Shown here: one piece after another, positions 1 through 10,574 of the stretch | Layout: each line of letters opens with the position of its first letter | Numbering within the stretch: the stretch's first letter is position 1 | Assembly: GCA_025504975.1 (NCBI GenBank) | Contig: JANUWI010000008.1 | Location: 868,001 to 932,000 of the forward strand | Direction of reading: 5' to 3' | DNA length: 64,000 nt | Source of the DNA: Plenodomus lindquistii | Taxonomy: Eukaryota; Ascomycota; Dothideomycetes; Pleosporales; Leptosphaeriaceae | Notes under the pieces: generated by a model | Seen by the model: only the letters and a program-made list of their open reading frames with translations | Databases searched by the model: none | What the model was told of the DNA's origin: nothing | Program-made: the position numbers and the translations under genes

Positions 1-1044
1 AGTAACGGAAAAGTGCAGGAAATTTGAGGATCAAGGTGCTCGCAGTACTCTCTTCGGTGATCAGAAGACATCCTAGACAACTCTAAGATAGGAACGCGTC
101 AGCCTTGCTGTCCTTGAGATGTCAGTCGAAGATGTGCATCTTGTTAGACATCGAAGTGCTTTCCGCCCGCGGCCATTTTGTGAGAACAATGCTCATCTAC
201 ATATGTCGTCTTTCACAATGCAAAGTCAGACCTCAGCTTTCGCCGGGTGTGTTCGAATGTAGGCAGAACGTACGTTGATGAAACCTAACACCATTGGATG
301 CTCTCACTTTGACGTGATGAACTTTCTTCTTACCTTGGTTTTAGCGTATGCTACTGTATGTTGGTGGGTATGAACAAGACACATTTTCTGAGCGTAAGCA
401 CTGTGCGGTGTGCCTGGGCCCCGGGATGGAACGCTGATGGACACGGGACGGCTGCTAGCTCTGGGGCCGGGGAAGTGGGACGGATCAACCCTGAAAGAAG
501 CGGCCGTATGTCCATTGTCGAGACAAAAATGAAGGATGGGGTTGGGGGGGAATCGGACCGGGCTGTGGGCAAAATGGTACACTGTACATGGCGTTTCATG
601 GGCTGCAGCTGCCAATCTAACAGCTGCACCAGCCTGCAAGGACAGTTTCGTGACGCTGAGGCGGCCAGCAATCAGCTCTCCCCACCGGGCTTTGCGAAGC
701 GGGCAACCACGACGCCGCCGCCCGCAACAGCGTACAGGTTGCCAGTCGCCTGCTCCAATTCGCACCACCAGTCGTCCCGCCCCCCGCCCCCGTCTTCCCC
801 CACCCCCTCAAGGCATCTCGCACGCCTGGCCCAGCAGCGCTCCCGCCCCGAGCAGCCCGATCTTTTCACTGCGTCCACTGTGCCTCTACGGACCCGAGCC
901 GGCTGAAACACCAGATACAGCGGTGCTGCGCCATTGGCCGAGCCCTCGACGAGAGCTGCTGCGTGCCTGGCGGTGATTGGACAAGGCCCTCCTCTGCGCT
1001 CTGCCCACCTGCACGGGCGAGGATGGAACAACAGAGCGCAAGAC
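1..1044. other. Upstream non-coding region, probable promoter and 5' leader of the Rho GEF gene
   Basis: I see no convincing gene here. Open frames on both strands have low-complexity translations and match no family I know. From about 760 to 830 the plus strand is strongly pyrimidine-rich, as is common just upstream of transcription starts in filamentous ascomycetes. The downstream GEF frame is open from 934, but the first ATG there (934) gives a weak, composition-biased extension, so I treat 934-1044 as leader. The left 300 bases could hold the end of a neighbouring gene, but nothing in them is recognisable. Confidence 0.5.
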
Positions 1045-4000
1045 ATGGAGCACGATGATCGCACCGCCGTGCTCAACTGGGTGCAGGCAACGTCCCTCGA
1101 GCCCCTCGACGAGAGCACCACCGCGCACCACGGCCATGTAGCCCATGGCCAGCGCCTCGACGACCCCGAGCCCCAGCCTGTCCTCGACGACTTGTACGCC
1201 ATCCACAGCCCCTCTGCGCACCACGAGCATGGGCATGCCCACGACCACGACCACGACCACGCCCACGCCCACGCCCACACCGACGCCTCCCACGCCCACG
1301 CCCACGCCATGCCGTCGACCCGTCCGCGCACCTCGTCCTCGACCACCGGCGGCCAGCGCTCCGCCTCAGGCCCGCCCACCTCGACCACACCCACCCGCGC
1401 ATCCCCCTCCGTCTCCAAGGTCAAGGCATTGGCCGAGAAGTTTGAACGCGAACGCTCGGCCAGCAGCGGCGATCCGGCGTCGACAACGTCTGCTGCCGTG
1501 CGCTCGCGGTCCCGGGATCCCACCCGCGCCGGCGCCTCCAGCTACGACCCAGCAACAAGGCGAGCGCGGACGAGCATGTCGTCGACTGCATCGACAGCGT
1601 CTGCTGCGCGCCCTGCCAAGGAACCCTCGTACGGCAACTACACCTTTTCCCATCTGAAGAAGCGCGAGCGACCCCAGCCGGCTCCTGCGTCCCCGCGCAA
1701 CACGCACCGAGCCAACGGCAGCAGGGGCAGTGTCGACCAGCACATTACGCCTGCGCGGGCCAAGGTGGCCTCGCCCGCCCGAAGGCCGGCTTCTGGTGGA
1801 CGACAGCCTCTGTTTGGCGAGGTCAGCGCGTTGCAGCTTGCAGGACCTGGCTTCGGCATCCCCACGCTCGACGGCGCCTCGGGCGACGGGTCTGGCACTT
1901 CGCACAGGGCTGCTGCGTCCTCCAGCGCGCCCCACGACGAGCAGCTGGCTGTTGACACTGCTGCACCGACGTTTGGCGCCGACGAGCAGACCGCAACGCC
2001 ATCGGGACATGCAAAATCGCGCAGGCGGCGGTCGCCCCAGTCAAAGATACCCGTTCGTCGCCTCAGCATCACCTCCGACAGCAGCTCTTCGACACGCTCG
2101 GTAAAATACACGCCGACCCGCGTCACGCCTCACAGCAACAGAGCCTCGCCCACCCGCATGAGCAGGAAGCCCCTCACAGCAGGTGTTGTTGTTGGTCGGC
2201 ACAGCGTCGACCAATCACCGTTGCCGGCCTTAGCTTACCGCGGTCATCGAGAGCAAGAGAAGACAATCGCTGCTGTGGGAACGAGGAGCGGACCAAGCGT
2301 GCCAGCCTTAGTGACTGCCCCGCCTCCACCCAATTCCCCTCCACTACGCAATTCCAGGGACCGACTTCCTCTGCGACCGTCCCCGAGCCCTCGATCGCAG
2401 AGCTCAGGGCCTCATGGGGATCACAGCTACTTCCCCATAGCGGACAGCTTGGACTCGCAGCAAGATGCAGCAGTGAATCGCGAGCAAGCATTGGCCATAC
2501 AGCACGATATGGGTGGGCGTGGCCGATTCATCGATTCACACGACAGCCACGGTCCTGTTGACCATTGCAACCTGCCTTCACCGCAGCAGCGTTTGACCCT
2601 TCAGACATCGAGGCTATCACATTCGTCGCCCCGTGAACCCGCGTCCGCACTTACAGATTTTGAGGAATCACCAGTGCTGGGCATCCCCGGGAGTTTCATA
2701 ATGACACCCCCAGCTACGCACCAGGAACCAGAGGAAAAGTTGCTTCAATCAACTGTTTACCATCGACCTGTCGGAGAAAATCGTGACCAATCCCCTGACA
2801 TCGAGCAATCAGAAATTGGGGTACGAGAATCCATCCCCATAATGCTTGGTGAGGAGCAAATTTATCCATCCTGGGAGCGCACGTCGGAGATGCTTGGCGA
2901 CACTCTTCCATCACTGGCCTTTGGACGCCAGCAAGAGAATACAGAGTCCTATGACATAGACGAGCCGTCGATGAACGCGCTCCGCAATCGGGAAACGTTG
3001 TATCCCGACGATTCCGCAAGCATTGCGCCGTACCGGGCAGTGGGGTCTTTGGCATTTGACAGAGAGACCTACAGTGTCGTTAATTCTGTTCTCAATATCT
3101 ATCATCAAGCTCAAGTCATCTCTCCAGAGCTGGCGTCACTCTCGAAAGAAAGAGTGCAGCAGGTTTCCCCTGTGGTTGCGCAGCACAAGGACTGGTCATC
3201 GAAGGAAGCTACCGAAACTTATTTGGCTCGATTGCTGAGTGATGCTAACGCGTCATCTGACGGGTCAAGGAAGCTGCAAACAGACCAGGCTGGCGGTACG
3301 ACCCAAGACCGGCCCCAGAGTCCTCAAGACATGATAGAGAAGGAGTCTGGAGGCACAGCGATTATATACCCCCCCCAATCGCGTCGGTACTCACGTGGAT
3401 CCAAAGGATCTACGGCCACTACTATCCAGGAGAACACATCTCATTCTGGAAGCTCCTCTGGTAATCCATCACAAGATTCACTGCTCCAAAACTCGACGTT
3501 CGACCAGCACTCTACGCCTACAACAAGCATTGAGTTGCCGCAACTGGCATGGAATAACGGAGGCCTTGGGCTTTCTCTGCACACTCCTTACTCAAATTCA
3601 CATTCACCACCAGCACATGCGCCACCACGCCCTGCTTATTCGCCTCCACCACCCCCGACCCAACCTCCCATCGAGCAGCAAGTCGCATCAACTCCACAGC
3701 AGCCGTCCCCACGAGTGCCCACGAACAATGATCAATTCGAGATGCATCCTGCTCGTGCGCGAACACCCATCATCCAAGCCCACGAGAAAAGTCTAGAAGA
3801 CCGCTATGGAACTCCACAGCCAGTGGAGGCCACAAGCTTGATGTTGCCAGGAGGGGAAAAAGAGCAAAGCGGCCCCAGCGACCCTGCTAAACAAGCGCTT
3901 ATCAGACGTTACAGGATTCTCGAAGAACTACTGACCACAGAGCACCAGTTCTGTATTGATATGATGATTGCGCACAACATCTTCGAGGCAACTGCTCAGA

Positions 4001-6362
4001 ACCTCATGAGCGAAAGAGAGAAAAAACTTCTTTTCAGCAATTGCAAGGAGCTCGAAAAATTCTCGCTGTCGTTGTTCCGTTCGTTCAAGCGGGCGGCTAG
4101 GCCCATTGTCAATTACGAGATACCACCGCCTACCGGACCATGGAATAGAGATCCTTCTGACACTAGACCCTACAACCCTCCCGAATCGTCCCTCACGCTC
4201 CGTAGACCATCAGAAGACACCGAGGATCAGTTCGAGAACTGTACGCCCGACAATGATCACTTGACGTCGATTGGACAGGTGTTCCTCGACAACAAGGAGA
4301 AGATGGAGCGGCTGTACACGACTTATTTCTTGAACCAAGATAATGCAAGCGCTTATATCAAGAAGAATCAGCACAATCCGGATCTTTCTGGATGGGTCGT
4401 TGCCTGTTTCGAGCAGGTGGAAAACATGACACAAGCCTGGGATTTAGACTCATTGCTTTTAAAGCCATGTCAACGGTTACTCAAATATCCTCTACTCCTG
4501 GAAGGTCTTGCAAATTCGAGCGATCCTGATCATCCGGATTTGCAGAATATCTTGGACGCACGCAAGGAGTTACTCGCTATCAACGCACGTATCAACGAGG
4601 CCAAAGCACGTTCTGATACTTTCCGAGCCGCTGCATCAGAGGGGAAAAAGGAGAAGAGTAGAGGCAAAGGCTTAGGCAAGACATTCGTGAAAGCCTTCAT
4701 TCCGAAGGTGGACAAGAATAAGGCGTATGATGAGGCTGACAAGGCGTTCAAGGATCAGGACTACAAGTCGAGAGAGCAGAAATTCGGAGGCCACTTCTTC
4801 CAACTCCAGATCGTCATTCGGGACTTTGAGCAGTATCTTGAATCCATTACGGAGCACTACTTGCAACTCAACATCGTCTTTCTAGGTTTCATCACTGTAT
4901 GTGAAGTCGCACCATCTATATATCCAGAAATCGAGAGTACATGGCGTAAGTGGGCGATGGCTCATTTTGAGCTTCAGAACAAGGCACTCGAAGATCACGT
5001 AAGTCAATCCGCTTACGACCCACCAACCAAGAGCTAACAATCTACAAGAAAGCAGCTGTTCGCAGCCGTGTGCTCAAGCCTGTTGGTGATTTGTGGGAGA
5101 TGTGGGTATCATACCAGAAGACGATCGAACAGCGCAAGAAGTATTTGCTTTACTATGTGAAGCACAAACAGCTTATCGATCGGGGCGAGAAGGTGGATCC
5201 TGAACTTGAAGATTCCGCGAAGAAGTTCACTGCGATCAACGATACACTCAAACATGAGTTACCATTGCTGTATGAGAGAACCAAGGGCCTCATGCGCACG
5301 TTGATGACTCTGTTCATGTGCCTCCAGAAGGATTGGTACAAGACCTGCTCAAAGAAGATCCTTCCGCTACTCGAGAGCGAACCGCAACACACCACCTCGC
5401 TTCGTTATGATATGGACTCATACGTCGAGCGTTTCTATGCAGACTACAAGCCCATGCAGGATCTTGCCAATAGACTTGGCATCGTCAACCGGAATCTCCT
5501 AGTCGACATTTCAAACATGACCTCTCCTGTGCCCACGCTCTCCTCTGACGGCGGAGGCTCTTCCCGCAATTCATCCTCTCGTCGCACAGAGTCTGTGGGT
5601 AGTGAAACATCCATGCTCGACGCGAGACATCGGAATAGCGGAGGCTATGCACCACGGTCACATCCACGAAATCCGGAACCGCCTCGCTCTACGCCAACAG
5701 GCCCAGCGTATCCTTCGCTGTATCAAGCCGGCTCAACAGGAAGAACTGGCCCAGGACCTACTTCCCTGCGCGAAGCCCGAGCACTAAGTCCTGTTTCGGA
5801 CAATAGCGACGCAACAGTGATGCGTAGCGGCGAGCGCCGAAATACCGGTCCTTCCTCTGGCAACCACAACTTTTATGTTCTGGATGGAGTAGTTGATCTC
5901 GATGACCAATCGCCTTTCGGGCCAGGTACCTTTGACTTCCCTCCTCAACTAGGCCCTTCGTTCTTGTCCCCCACTATGCAGACCATCAGCCATTCCATAT
6001 CAGCGCCAACGTCGCAGCCCACTTCGTTGCCAGGTTCAACGCGAACATCGGGCGTATTCAATTCCGCACTGCCAATGTCTGATTCTCCAATGCGTGGCAG
6101 CGTTGAAGAGTTACCAACCACGCCGGCCGACACCGACGAGCCCGAAGTTTTGTTCCTAGCAGCAAGTCTTTTCGAGTTCAATATTGCGCATGATCGTCGT
6201 GAGGGAGGTATTCCGTACCTTGTTTACGTGCCCGGCGAAATCTTCGACGTCATCGGTATGAAAGGTGAACTATGGCTTGCTCGCAACCAAGACGACTCTA
6301 CAAAGACTGTTGGGTGGATATGGGAAAAGCATTTTGCGCGTATACTTCCTGAGGATGCATAG
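1045..6362 (+). CDS. DH-BAR-SH3 Rho-family guanine nucleotide exchange factor (Tuba/Gef1-like)
   Basis: Two exons, 1045-4998 and 5049-6362, flank a 50 nt intron (GTAAGT donor, GCTAACA branch, AAG acceptor) and give about 1755 residues. The first ~900 residues look disordered, rich in Ser/Pro, with a His-rich run at residues 59-89. A DH domain spans about 950-1185; its third conserved region reads LLLKPCQRLLKYPLLLEGL. A BAR-type helical domain follows (about 1240-1500, crossing the intron), then a Ser/Thr/Pro-rich linker and a C-terminal SH3 domain (about 1683-1755). DH followed by BAR is the layout of animal Tuba and fission yeast Gef1, which activate Cdc42 at membranes, so a role in polarity or septation is inferred. 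No PH domain is seen, as expected when BAR replaces it. I chose the ATG at 1045; an in-frame ATG lies at 934. Confidence 0.9.
1219..1311 (+). repeat. Histidine-coding low-complexity repeat (GCCCAC/GACCAC units) inside the GEF gene
   Basis: A run of near-identical GACCAC and GCCCAC hexamers encodes alternating His-Asp and His-Ala dipeptides, about residues 59-89 of the GEF. The unit matches the reading frame, so gain or loss of units would not break the gene. Alternating His is known from metal-binding segments, but here it lies in a region that looks disordered and no function is shown. Confidence 0.85.
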
Positions 6363-6776
6363 CTCTGCGTTCGCTTCCACGCTATCACTATTTCGTTTTG
6401 ACATCCCGGCGTTTCTGGCGAACTTTACGTTTCCAACATTGCTATTCAGCTGGTTTGTCCTAGGATGGCCTTGCATGTATTTCCTCTATGTGATTCCCCG
6501 CCGGTTGTTCGCTTCTCCTCGTGCTGGCTCGACATGTGGAACATGCTCGGATGATATAGATTGGCGTCACGGCAGAGACGAAAGGGAGCATTCCGGGCGT
6601 ATTTTGTGCTCGAGACAGAAATCTGTATGATTCACGATAATCGATCTGGTAGGGTTGGTATTTCTGTCTAGGTTTCTATGCATATTATATGATGACAATC
6701 AAGAGATGCGAGGCTTGTTGTCTCATGCATTCAATTATGTCTGTGATGCGGGCGAACACGATCTTGTCACAAAGGC
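6363..6776. other. Convergent intergenic region, 3' ends of the GEF and M16 protease genes
   Basis: This gap lies between two convergent stop codons, so it should hold both 3' untranslated regions. I see T-rich stretches but no gene or structured element. Confidence 0.6.
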
Positions 6777-6824
6777 TTACTCCTCCATTTCTGAGTCACT
6801 GTTGCTGTCTATATCGCTACCCGA

Positions 6825-6857
<33 letters not shown>

Positions 6858-9800
6858 TTCGCCTTCCAGGCCGTAGGCATCTTGGAAGTCGGTGAGCTGC
6901 TTGAGCTGAATCTTGAAGCCAGCTCCCTCGAAATCCTTCTTGAAGCCCTTTGTGGTCATTAGCAAGAGGGACAACCGCAGACTCCCCAGAAGGACGTACC
7001 TCGGTCATAATGCCACCGCAGGTAACGACAAGGTCAGCTTTCTCTGGAACAAAGATATTGGAAACGACTTCCTTCAAGATCTTTTGAGCATCTGCCTCTG
7101 TGACCCTGCGCACCTCACGCAGTGCCCACTCTTGCCAATCCTTGCCCACCCCACGTGTGACAAGGTCGATGAAGGAACTTCGCGCAGCGTCAACCATGGT
7201 TGCTCGTTCATCCACGAAATCGCGCACGATAGAGCTAATGGCGCCTTCGAAGGCCAGCTTCTCAAACATTCTCGTACCATCTCCATACTCCTGTACGACG
7301 GCCTTCGCTTTGCTGAACGCCGAGTATACATTCGGTGACCTGTCGAAACGGAGCTTGAGTAAACCCGTCTCAGAGTCACGGAAGAAGTTGGTGCCATAGG
7401 CAAGGCCAGTGCCACGAATGGACGTCCACATAGGACCTTCCACAGCGTCGAGATATGCGAGAGCGACCATGAGTACAGGAAGCTGTGGGTTCGTATGTCC
7501 TTTTGGACCCTTTGTCGTCAGGACAGCAAAAGACGAATCGATGGGCATTGTTATTATGTAGTGTGTCCCCCCAGGATTACGTCCGATTGCTGACAGCACC
7601 TTGTTTCTGTCATCTACTGGGTTCATTGTCGGCTCTGGGCCAGACTTGAAGGCGTTGGTAATGTGTCTGAAGGTTGAAACTGGGTTAGGTAATGTCTCCA
7701 GATTGGCAATGGTCAAAATGCGCATGTTTGAGAAGGTAAGCAGGTGTTTACGCAAAGCCTCTAGTTTGTCAAGCACCTGCTGAGGATCCGTTCTGAGCAG
7801 CTTGGAGATGCGCTTTAGGTAAACAGCTTTAATCAGCGTATTATTCGCACGCACAGACGAGGCTGCATCGTAGTGAATTATGCGGTCTACCGCAAAAGCC
7901 ATGCTACTTCCGTCTCGCTTTTCGTCCGGTACGTCCGCCAGCATCTTCTTGACCGCAGAGACGATGCGCTCAGTGTCGAAGACGGAGTCGACTAGCATTG
8001 TCTTGAGCCACTGTACAACGGTCTCGAACTTGTCGGCCTCGGCGACGAAGGGAATGTAGAGCATCTCAGAGTTTCCAATGTCAGATCCACGGTCCATGGA
8101 GAACTCAATGGTATCTTGTTCAAGCTTCGTGATGACTTCTTCATATTCCATGCGCCTACCATCTTTCACAACAGGCGTGGCGAAGAAGTTGCTAAGGTAG
8201 ACTCCAAGTAGAGGCTTCAGATCTGTGGGGAGCCGTTCGGTCCCGAGTACCAGACCAAAATGGACGAATGAGGTTGGTATATGTTCAAAGTGTATGAAGA
8301 GGGGCAGCCCACGTTCGTCCTTATCGACAATTCTTTGTATGTTGGTGACGGGGATGCCAAGGCTCTTTGCAAGCCCGGATCGTGCAGTAGTGGTCTCGAA
8401 GAAGTGTATTGATTCCGTGCTTGGGACTCTGACACTTGCAATAATTTCCTCTGGGATTGGCTTATCATTCTCCGCTTGAGCCTGGGCAAGCTTAGAGGAA
8501 AGCTTCTTCAAACCTTCTTTCCCAAATTTTTCTTGCTGTGCCTTGACACGGGCGACTTCATCTACCTTTGTCTTCTCGGACAACGCTTTGGAGGGCTTCC
8601 CGAGAATGGACACGTGATGTGCGTCGATCATCCACTTCTTCAAATAGGATCGCCAATCCTCCTCGGTCCATTTCTCCAGTTTCTCGAAGACGTGCAACGT
8701 GGCCATGGCATCTTCGAGATCAGACCCATCTCGGTTACCGAAGAGATGGTCCTTGATGATAGGATCTTTGTACTCATCTTGCCCGACCTCGGACGCGAAC
8801 CGAGTCTGGCGATGGAAGCGGTGTAAACAATCCTTGAGATAATTCATGTCGAGCGGCTTGGACGCGTGCTCCTTGAGAACCTCAAAGAAGCGCTTTTCGG
8901 CCTCCGCAAGTCTGCTCGTTTCAACAGCCGACAATGTCCACCAGATAATCATGTCGTAATGGCCCTTGACCCAGAAGTACACCATACTAGCAAGATGCTC
9001 TTTCTCAACAAGCGTGTTTACCATGACCGACACGGAGGATCCAGCAAGATACATGAGCAGCGTATTGATGGCAGTCTCGCCCAAATCGTCCGTCGACTCT
9101 GGGCCAAGAAAAGCAATTTGGATCTCGCCTGTCGACTCGTCCTCTTCTGGAAACTCGACTATATCCACAACGGTCTTGCTGAGAGGGGGTGTCCGCTTAG
9201 AATCTACCCACGGACGTTTGAACGGCGCATTAATCGGCGGGACAAGATCTGCCACTTGTTCTTCGAAAGCATCCAAGATGTTGAGAAGGTTGGTATGATC
9301 AACCTCACCAATGATTACAAGTCGAATGTTCTTCGGTTGGTACATATCCCGATGGAACTGACGGATGCGTTCAGCGGTCAGGACTCGTAGATTGTCCATC
9401 AAGCCTCCAGTCTCCATGCGAAACCCGTCGCCTTCGGGATAGAGTAAGCGACGCATTTGAAGATCCATCAGATCACCCTGCAGGTTTTGGCGGCCTTGCA
9501 TCTCGGAGTAGACCACACTGTGTTTGATCAGTCAAGTATAGACGTGTTGTATGCGCCCACGTACCCAGCATCCTCACCTTTGCCGTCGACATGATGCACT
9601 TCTGTGTAGCACCCGGCGTCGGTTAGGGTTGGAGCAACCAGATGATCAAGGTAAATCGGAAGCAACTGAGCGAACCCCTCCCATCCAGCGGTTGACAGCG
9701 TATACACTGTCTCGGCAGTGTCTGTCCAGGCATTTGTGTCTGAGTACGACCTAGTGGCGATTTTGTCCAATACTCCCTTGTATGGATATTTCCTTGAGCC

Positions 9801-10077
9801 CATGAAGCAAAGATGTTCAAGTGTGTGAGCTAGGGGGTGATGAGCTTGCGTTGAGAAATTATCAAATGAGCCGTGTGCAATACTCACGGGAGCCCGAGTC
9901 GTCGTGAATCTCGGTGGCCACAGCAAAGTTTCCGTACACCTTTGGACCCTTTCTATCGACGACCACTACCCGTAAGCCGGTCCTTTGAGACTCATACTGG
10001 GTGAACTCTGCGTCTGCATAGTTGGCCTTGAAATTCTGGATCCTTGTGAAGTGCGACTCAGATTGGAGGGAGCCCAT
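6777..10077 (-). CDS. M16 family zinc metalloprotease, YOL098C/Sdd3-like
   Basis: Four exons on the minus strand, 10077-9888, 9829-9565, 9517-7000 and 6947-6777, are split by introns of 58, 47 and 52 nt. They join in frame to 1047 residues, close to the yeast homologue. The inverted zinc motif HTLEH is at residues 65-69, just after the first intron. A glutamate in TEVHHV (about residue 140) sits where M16 enzymes place the third zinc ligand. The second to fourth M16-like domains follow without catalytic residues, as is usual for insulysin-type single-chain enzymes. The protein ends in a run of about ten aspartates and a Ser/Asp/Glu tail. I see no signal peptide or clear mitochondrial presequence, so a cytosolic peptidase is inferred. 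I chose the ATG at 10077 because conservation starts there; the frame stays open upstream without another ATG. Confidence 0.92.
6826..6855. repeat. (TCG)10 trinucleotide repeat coding for poly-aspartate
   Basis: Ten uninterrupted TCG units on the plus strand read as GAC codons in the last exon of the M16 protease. The repeat keeps frame and is likely to vary in length between strains. Confidence 0.95.
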
Positions 10078-10574
10078 GATTTCGAACTGGAAGGTCGAGT
10101 GTGTGTTGTCTCTGTTAGGATGTACGTCGTGTTGGACCACAGGTAGATTGCATGCAGGGGCCCCTTTGTGCGGTGCCGGTTTAGTACTAACATTGTTGTG
10201 TTAATCGGTGTTCTCCAGCGCAGGTATGCCGTGCAGACTCAGCCATGGTGGATGGATGGTGCTGCCGTCCTAACGCGCACTTACAAACCTGATGTGGCGA
10301 AACAAGGAAAAACATGCAGCAAGCCTCTCAGAGGATGCGAGAGTAGAGGGAGGAGCAGCTTGCGGTCGTGTTCTTCCCCTCAAAGCTGGCCAGGTTAACG
10401 TTGGTGGGGGCAGGCAGGCAGGCGGGGCACGTGCAATGCAATGCGCGCAAAGGATCGTCATGGTCAGCCGGGCACAAGCTGCAACCACAGCCACCACAAA
10501 GAGAAGTACACATACAGACGCTGCAACTCGACACCGTTCTGCCCGTCGGGACCATGGCCTGCCAGCAATAGCCC
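10078..10574. promoter_or_regulatory. Shared divergent promoter of the M16 protease and Zw10-like genes
   Basis: The two genes start from opposite strands about 500 nt apart. The gap holds a CACGTG palindrome at 10428-10433 and short GGCAGGCAGGCGG-type repeats at about 10411-10426. CACGTG is the core bound by fungal bHLH factors, but it is short enough to occur by chance. No coding signal is evident. Confidence 0.5.

Noticed and set aside
304..1523. Several long open frames on both strands before and across the start of the GEF gene
   Set aside because: They overlap each other and the real coding frame, have biased Arg/Ala/Pro or Trp/Ala composition and match no family. They are by-products of GC-rich sequence.
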